Shown here in pieces: positions 59,901 through 64,000 of a stretch of 64,000 bases of DNA. Origin of the DNA: Gavia stellata. Taxonomy: Eukaryota > Chordata > Aves > Gaviiformes > Gaviidae. Numbering within the stretch: the stretch's first letter is position 1; every line of letters starts with the position of its first letter. Below the pieces are notes generated by a model, which worked only from the letters and a program-made list of their open reading frames with translations, ran no database searches and was not told the origin of the DNA. The position numbers and the translations under genes were made by a program. The stretch spans positions 113,476,334 through 113,540,333 of the forward strand of contig NC_082595.1 of NCBI RefSeq assembly GCF_030936135.1, in the 5' to 3' direction.

Positions 59901-62648
59901 CCTTGCACTGGAGCACAAAGGAGTGTTCTTTGTCTCCAATTCACTCAGCAGTACCTGCTTTCTGCCTAGACTTTATCACATGATGACAAATATTTTAGAT
60001 CCTAACTTACTAGTTTTTACATAATACTTATTTTTTCTTAATGAAATAATTCTTGCATGTACCATGCCAAGAATGCTGTCTCTAATCTCTTTTACGCCCT
60101 CTTTTCATTTTTTATCTCAATTATTTTTTCACATTCCATCAGCTGCCCAGATGTTCACTTTATCCACATCATAGAACCCTTCTTCTTATTTAACAAAGAT
60201 TTTTTTGTCACTTATTGCTTGTTGCTCCTTATGCTCGTATTAAGACACATAATTTAACAGATACCATTGATATTCCCAAGTCAGTATAAACAACTCATTT
60301 GCTGTACGTTGCTCCTGGTGTGCGGACAATCATTTATCACCTTCTTCCAAATACTAATAATGACTCAGTGTCATTCTTCACTGGGAAATCCAGGACAAAA
60401 ATCTTGGTACACAGACTAGAAAACAAAAATCATTGCCCAGTAGAAGCATATGAAATACCACAACTGTAACCTAGGATCAGAGATAGTATTTTGCCATGTA
60501 CAGGAAGTGGCGAAAAGAAAAGAAAAGAAAAGAAAAGAAAAGAAAAGAAAAGAAAAGAAAAGAAAAGAAAAGAAAAGAAAAGAAAAGATATGGATAAATG
60601 ACCTATTTCTTTACAGAAAATGTAATGCACGTATTCAGCTGAAGTGCTTTAGTTATTAGAAATAAATGCTACACATTATCTGGGGAAATCAGCAAACAGG
60701 GATATGACAGAATTTGCAGACATGAAAATGTGATGACTTGTCAGGAGGAGATGCTGAGAAACTTCAGGTGCTGTATCAAAACTAGGGAATAGGCAGCTTC
60801 AAGGCAAATGAAATTCACCACTAAAAAAAATGCACTGAAAAAAAATTAACTTCAATCTGTCTTTCATGCTCTTGCCTTCTAATTTATGCATAGGAACAAG
60901 CACTATTTCACTCTTCCCAGGACCATAGTCAGTGAGAGACACCCCAACCACCAGGTAAGAAATTCAGTAGCGGGCAGTGACATCAACTAGATAAATTCTT
61001 AAACTGTGGCTATGGAGTGTCAGATTCTCCTTGGACCTCCAACCCCAGCATCTCCTCTCATGGAAAGGTTAGGAAAGCAGCAGGAGAGAAATTCACAACT
61101 GCTTGACCAATGACTTCACAATCATATCTTGTCTTCTCTGGATGAAAAGTCAATTGAACGTCTGTGCCTGTGTTACTTTGACATGGTTTACACTCATCTA
61201 GTAGTGCAAACAGCAGTGTTTGGGAAACCCCTACATCACAAACGTGGAGAAACCTCATTGAGCAGCAGCTAGAAAAATTAGGCCTGTGAAGTTATAATGA
61301 TAAAAATGAACAAACAGGCAGGCATAGTCTGCTGCAATTGGCTGGCCTAATCCACCACTAGAAGAACCTAGATGATTGACAAACATGGCACATGTTTTAG
61401 GATTTTTTTTTTTTAGAACTAAAAAATATTGCAGAAAAAAGAGAAGATCAGTATGAAGAATTTAGGTTACAGTTAAGGATCTGAAAAAAAAAAAGGAGTA
61501 CAGCTATCTGTCTAGCCTTCCTTTCTGAGAATCTGATAGCAGCAATTACGACGGAATCATCTAGAAAATCCGGTGTTTAAGTTTTGAATGTTTTTTATTT
61601 ACACGGTGTACTTCCCGCTTAGAAAACAAAGACCTAACATATGCAGGAACGCCCAAGGCCTGGACATATGGAAAACAGAAAAGCCAACTTCCTTGCACAG
61701 GTTAGAAAAAGAGAAACAGCAGCCTAGAGCCTGAAAAGATGAAGAAACTTCATTTGCGAATGGGCCATTTCTTCCTCCCAATGGACCGTGGGATGTTTCT
61801 GCGACCTGGAACACGGCCTGCTGCTGGAGAAAGGCTACTCCACAACCACGCCTCTGGAAAGATGGTGTTTAAGCACTGCATAGAAACCCTCCCTGAGGTC
61901 AGGAGAATGGTATAGCAACTGCTAGTCAGCCAGTCCCACAGCCACAGAGGGGTGTCAGTGGAAGCACGAGGTGTCCTGCACTGCTGTGACTGTTCCTACC
62001 CCCGAGGGAACACCCGCGGGACCCGGGGCCGCTGTGATGGCGCAGCACCCTTGGGGGAACTCCCTGTTTCAGGCCCACGTTTCCGTTTCTACCTGCCTAT
62101 TTCATGGACCACCGTCTCCTGCAATGAAGACCTTTTGGACAAAACGCACGACTGCCGCCGGGAGCCAGCAGCACCCTGCTCCGGAGCGCTCCCCGGGCTC
62201 GGTGTCGGTGGGCCAGGCCTTCAATCGGAAAGCAGGAGTTCCCGCCGCCGCTGTCGGCTGTCCGGGCAGCCCGAGCGGGTCCCGCTCGCCGCCCGCCTGC
62301 TCGGGACAGGGCCCAGCCGAGGGGCGGCGGCAAACAGAGCGGGGGCCGCTCCTCGCCGAGGCCTCACCGCGCAGATCGGCACGGGGCCGGCCGGGCCCCC
62401 TCTCCTTCCAGTCCCAAGCCCAGCGAGACACTCGGGGCGAAGCAGAAGTCCCACCGCGGCTGTTCCGACGGCGCCGGCCCGCTCCCGCCGTCGCGGCGGC
62501 GGAGCTCATCTCGCGGCGGCTTCCGGCCCCGTGCGCGCCCCCCCCCGCCCCCCGGCCACAGCCAGGCCGCGCGGCCCCGGGGCAGCAGCCGGCAGCGCAG
62601 GTGGCGAGGACCCCAGGCACTCACCGAGCCCCCGCCGCCGCCCCGCAT
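35952..62648 (-). CDS. ZNF512: ZNF512, zinc finger protein 512 (complete, 14 coding exons)
   Basis: Nuclear multi-zinc-finger protein of little-characterised function. Coding exons: 62648-62625, 59663-59605, 58289-58081, 55350-55258, 49403-49320, 48060-47936, 47555-47469, 46214-46116, 40518-40351, 39722-39528, 38840-38739, 37486-37424, 36831-36733 and 36251-35952. They total 1707 nt, 568 residues plus stop, close to the mammalian length, and every phase joins. Fingers: C175/C178/H192/C196; C203/C206/H219/H224; C257/C262/H275/C279; C293/C296/H309/H314; C412/C417/H430/C434; C446/C449/H462/H467. Several are atypical CCHC fingers. RVQRRSAK and [11 protein letters not shown] lie between fingers 4 and 5. 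A basic tail ends KRGRK. Start: MRGGGGGS in the CpG island, with a GTGAGT donor. The first residues differ from mammals, but [10 protein letters not shown] in exon 2 aligns with the mammalian N-terminus. The donor of the 37424 exon is the weak GTTGGT. The exon starting 55350 has a tandem acceptor. Introns hold many CR1 copies, and intron 1 holds an AAAAG microsatellite. Confidence 0.95.
36957..37062 (+). mobile_element. CR1 3'-tail fragment in ZNF512 intron
   Basis: About 105 bp of CR1 3' end (GGACATGGTTTAGTGGTGGA to ATTCTATGATTCTAT), lying between ZNF512 exons 37424 and 36831, antisense to the gene. Confidence 0.92.
41362..41435 (+). mobile_element. Old CR1 3'-tail fragment
   Basis: Diverged CR1 end (TTGAACTAGATGACCTCAGA, then TTCCCTTCCA and TGTGTAATTCTGTGA) in the intron between ZNF512 exons 46116 and 40518. 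Confidence 0.7.
41915..43110 (+). mobile_element. CR1 LINE endonuclease region (5' part of an interrupted element)
   Basis: A 381-codon frame at 41924-43069 is an APE-type CR1 endonuclease. Strings in order are [57 protein letters not shown] and [13 protein letters not shown]. The catalytic SDH motif reads SNH here, so the protein is probably inactive. The frame stops at 43069. The element is cut near 43110 by a younger CR1 and resumes at 44020. Confidence 0.93.
43111..44019 (+). mobile_element. Young CR1 LINE nested inside another CR1
   Basis: Starts at the RT box region ([13 protein letters not shown] near 43137) and runs through the RT C-terminus (232-codon frame 43236-43934) to a GATTCTGTGATTCTGT tail at about 44002-44017. 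It interrupts the older CR1 exactly in its endonuclease-RT linker. It is almost identical to the copy at 50220-51303. Confidence 0.93.
44020..45969 (+). mobile_element. CR1 LINE RT region (3' part of the interrupted element)
   Basis: Continues the element of 41915-43110. The linker [20 protein letters not shown] comes first. RT then runs with [29 protein letters not shown] and [11 protein letters not shown], a catalytic box reading VTDDTKL, and the C-terminal region (264-codon frame 44920-45714). The tail ends CATTCTGTGATTCTATGA near 45967. Stops and a frameshift near 45714 disable it. It belongs to the same subfamily as the copy at 32335. Confidence 0.92.
49780..50218 (-). mobile_element. 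Ancient CR1/L3-like LINE, first part (interrupted)
   Basis: Highly diverged minus-strand CR1. TGAACTGCAGTGCCCACTAC and the later CTTTAATTTTACACACTATA follow the order of an ancient amniote CR1. It stops at 50218, where a young CR1 starts, and similar ancient sequence resumes at about 54845. Confidence 0.5.
50220..51303 (+). mobile_element. Young CR1 LINE, 5'-truncated
   Basis: A 309-codon frame at 50295-51224 covers RT from SPQGSVLGP to the C-terminus. The catalytic box reads [10 protein letters not shown] instead of FADD, so it is inactive. The 3' end carries a GATTCTGTGA tail. It matches 43111-44019 with only two differences over 240 bp of the 3' portion. Confidence 0.94.
51480..51604 (+). 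mobile_element. CR1 3'-tail fragment
   Basis: About 125 bp of the same subfamily's last codons and 3' UTR (GGGACATGGTTTAATGGGCA to GTGATTCTGTGATT). It abuts a CR1 in the opposite orientation, tail to tail. Confidence 0.92.
51605..53040 (-). mobile_element. CR1 LINE, minus strand, older subfamily
   Basis: Begins with the CR1 3' end in reverse (AAGGTTGGAAAGGACCTCCT) and continues through the RT C-terminus and RT core. Minus-strand strings include [16 protein letters not shown] and [16 protein letters not shown]. It is fragmented by frameshifts. It ends where the next minus-strand CR1 begins. Confidence 0.9.
53041..54790 (-). mobile_element. CR1 LINE, minus strand, RT and linker
   Basis: Minus-strand RT with [47 protein letters not shown] and [11 protein letters not shown], then an SADDTKLGG box and the C-terminal region in a shifted frame. 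The upstream linker ([14 protein letters not shown]) lies near 54640. The longest frame is 309 codons at 53401-54330. The 3' tail is cut off at 53041. It forms an inverted pair with the plus-strand copy at 50220. Confidence 0.92.
54845..55100 (-). mobile_element. Ancient CR1/L3-like LINE, second part
   Basis: Diverged minus-strand CR1 RT (CCTTAACAAACCCATATTGC for the HGFRKG region, then GACTAGCCTATACTTCCCCT for RPVSLTS). It probably continues the 49780-50218 piece across the younger insertions. Confidence 0.45.
56724..57473 (+). mobile_element. CR1 LINE, 5'-truncated
   Basis: CR1 RT C-terminus from [16 protein letters not shown] to the end of the ORF ([10 protein letters not shown]). The tail runs to ATTCTATGATTCTATGA at 57456-57472. 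The frame is open from the 5' junction. Its 3' UTR is the ATTCTATG type, as at 14040-15190. It lies in the intron between ZNF512 exons 58081 and 55350. Confidence 0.93.
58313..58345. repeat. TA/CA simple repeat
   Basis: A short tract of alternating TA, CATA and CACA words just upstream of ZNF512 exon 3 on the minus strand. Confidence 0.6.
60513..60587. repeat. (AAAAG)15 microsatellite
   Basis: Fifteen perfect AAAAG units, 75 bp, with no interruption, in ZNF512 intron 1. A run this uniform is probably length-polymorphic. Lysine/arginine or phenylalanine-rich frames through it are not genes. Confidence 0.95.
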
Positions 62649-62951
62649 GGTGCCGCCGCCGCCGCCACGTCAGCACGCGCTCCGCCCGCCCGCGCACCGC
62701 CGCGAGGTCCCGCCCGCCCGCTTCCGGCCGCCTCCGCACGGCTGCAGCCGGCCCCGAGCCCGGCGGGGGGGTGCTGCCAGCTGCCCCCGCGCCCCGACTG
62801 GGCTGTCCAGCGCGGGGAGGCCGCGCGAGCCCGCAGTGCGTACCCGGCCAGCGGCGGCAGGGTGACAGCGGGGTCCCGCGCGCGTCATGACGGCCCCCCC
62901 CCGCCGCGCCGTCCGCCCCGCGCCCCGGAAGGACAAGTGGGTGCTGGGAAG
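62649..62951. promoter_or_regulatory. Bidirectional CpG-island promoter of ZNF512 and GPN1
   Basis: Only 303 bp separate the two divergent start codons. The stretch and its flanks (about 62000-63250) are very GC- and CpG-rich with CCGCCC-type boxes and no TATA box. The two genes therefore share one core promoter region. Two short 5' UTRs must fit inside it. Confidence 0.8.
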
Positions 62952-63249
62952 ATGGCGGCGGCCGGCGGGCAGGCGGCGACTACGACCCCGACTACGGCTA
63001 CGACGCCGGTGTGCGTGCTGGTGTTGGGCATGGCCGGCTCTGGGAAAACCACCTTCGTGCAGGTGAGGGGCGGTGGGGTGCTCTGGGGAGCTGCCGGTTT
63101 CCCCAGCGCTGCCCACCCGTCCAGTGGGGCCTGACGCCTCCTCGTGTCCCCGTAGCGGCTCGCGGCCCACCTGCATGGGCAACGCTGCCCTCCGTACGTG
63201 ATCAACCTGGACCCCGCCGTGCATGACCTGCCCTTCCCCGTCAACATCG
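62952..63249 (+). CDS. GPN1: GPN1, GPN-loop GTPase 1 (exons 1-2, rest outside window)
   Basis: Cytoplasmic GPN-loop GTPase (XAB1) that acts in RNA polymerase II assembly and nuclear import, working with GPN3. Exon 1 is 62952-63062 (37 codons), with a low-complexity [10 protein letters not shown] leader and then [18 protein letters not shown], which holds the Walker A P-loop with K32. Exon 2 is 63156-63249 (94 nt, ending in phase 1) and reads [20 protein letters not shown], the conserved switch region after the P-loop. Borders are CAG/GTGAGG, GTAG/CGG and ATCG/GTGAGT. The start has a Kozak-like GAAGATGG. Exon 3 onward, including the Gly-Pro-Asn loop, lies beyond 64000. It is head-to-head with ZNF512. 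Confidence 0.95.
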
Positions 63250-64000
63250 GTGAGTCCTGCCGCCCTGGCTCAGCCCCAGGCCGTGGCGGGTGATGGGCCG
63301 TGTGAGGGAAGGGGTGGTCCCGGACCAGAGGTGTGGCCTGTTTGTGCAGTCCGCCAGAATAAAGCCAGTATGTTTGGTCATAAATAAATAACACCATTTT
63401 TGGTATACTGCTTTTCGTGTTTCACGGAAGCGGGGGGGGAAGGGGGTACGTGAGGTATTTGGCTAGGTTGCTTATATTCATTATATTAAGAGATTCCAAG
63501 TACTAACACAAGAAGGACTTTAAGATTTTTTTTTTTTTTTTAATTTAACTCCTTTTTCCTACTAGTCTTTAACATATGAATTTTTAGGACTAAAGGCTTT
63601 CTTCCGTTGCGTTTGTACATTTTTTTTTTTTTTTACATCATCTGGTGTGATTTGATGTGTATGGGTTCTTGTGGGTTTTTTCCTTTGTCAGCGATGAACA
63701 TATTAGCAGATTCGATCTGATTCCATGCATCCAGAACAGTGGTAGCCATATGTGCTACCAAATAACTTCTTTAGAGCACTTTAAAGGGCATGAATTTTAG
63801 AGAAAATACCTTAACAATAAAACAGACCTTATGGTTTAGCCGTTCCAAAAGGCTTACCAATCATTAGGTTTGTGAGGGTCCTGTCTCTTAAACATTCTGA
63901 AGTTTGTCAGCCTGCCTCTGCAGAGGATAAGAAAGGCAGTGTGGATACCAAAGTTGTTTTATTCATGTCAGATGAATAATTAGAGTATCTGTTCTAGTGG
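63250..64000 (+). other. GPN1 intron 2 (5' part)
   Basis: T-rich intronic sequence with T runs near 63526-63541 and 63620-63633. No further GPN1 exon is visible before the window ends. Confidence 0.75.

Noticed and set aside
61952-63134. 312- and 387-codon plus-strand frames through the ZNF512/GPN1 promoter
   Set aside because: Same GC-rich artefact. The true GPN1 start is the ATG at 62952, where conserved sequence begins.
1-64000. CRISPR arrays, operons, riboswitches and prophage
   Set aside because: The window is a vertebrate nuclear locus with spliced genes and LINEs. No regularly spaced direct repeats with unique spacers were seen.

Overview
The window reads as bird genomic DNA. The evidence is dense CR1 LINEs with typical avian tails (ATTCTATG or GATTCTGT repeats), GC-rich CpG-island promoters, short introns, and the amniote gene neighbourhood FNDC4 - GCKR - ZNF512 - GPN1. 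Several CR1 copies are nearly identical and nested, so CR1 was active recently in this lineage. The species cannot be fixed from the sequence.

Layout: (1) 1-7592, minus strand: the first four coding exons of FNDC4, with its CpG island at about 6860-8060; the last exons lie off the left edge. (2) 8000-23000: mostly unannotated DNA with a GC(A)-rich minisatellite, a probable solo LTR, CR1 fragments and three exon-like islands I could not identify. (3) 23087-26826, plus strand: eight exon-sized blocks of GCKR (glucokinase regulatory protein). Large parts of the gene are missing, there is a 1-bp deletion and a 4-bp tandem duplication, and the C-terminal part is absent, so it is a decayed gene. 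(4) 27335-33315: CR1 pieces of different ages. (5) 35952-62648, minus strand: a complete ZNF512 in 14 coding exons (568 codons plus stop, all phases consistent), with introns full of nested CR1 insertions. (6) 62649-62951: a CpG-rich bidirectional promoter. (7) 62952-63249, plus strand: the first two exons of GPN1, including the P-loop.

The genes are not a functional operon-like unit. FNDC4 is a membrane-anchored FN3 ectodomain protein, ZNF512 a nuclear multi-zinc-finger protein, and GPN1 a GTPase for RNA polymerase II assembly and import. They are linked by conserved synteny. The most biologically interesting point is the decay of GCKR between intact neighbours, which predicts that this bird lacks the canonical hepatic brake on glucokinase. 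The most interesting structural point is a stack of CR1 insertions of at least three ages inside ZNF512 introns.
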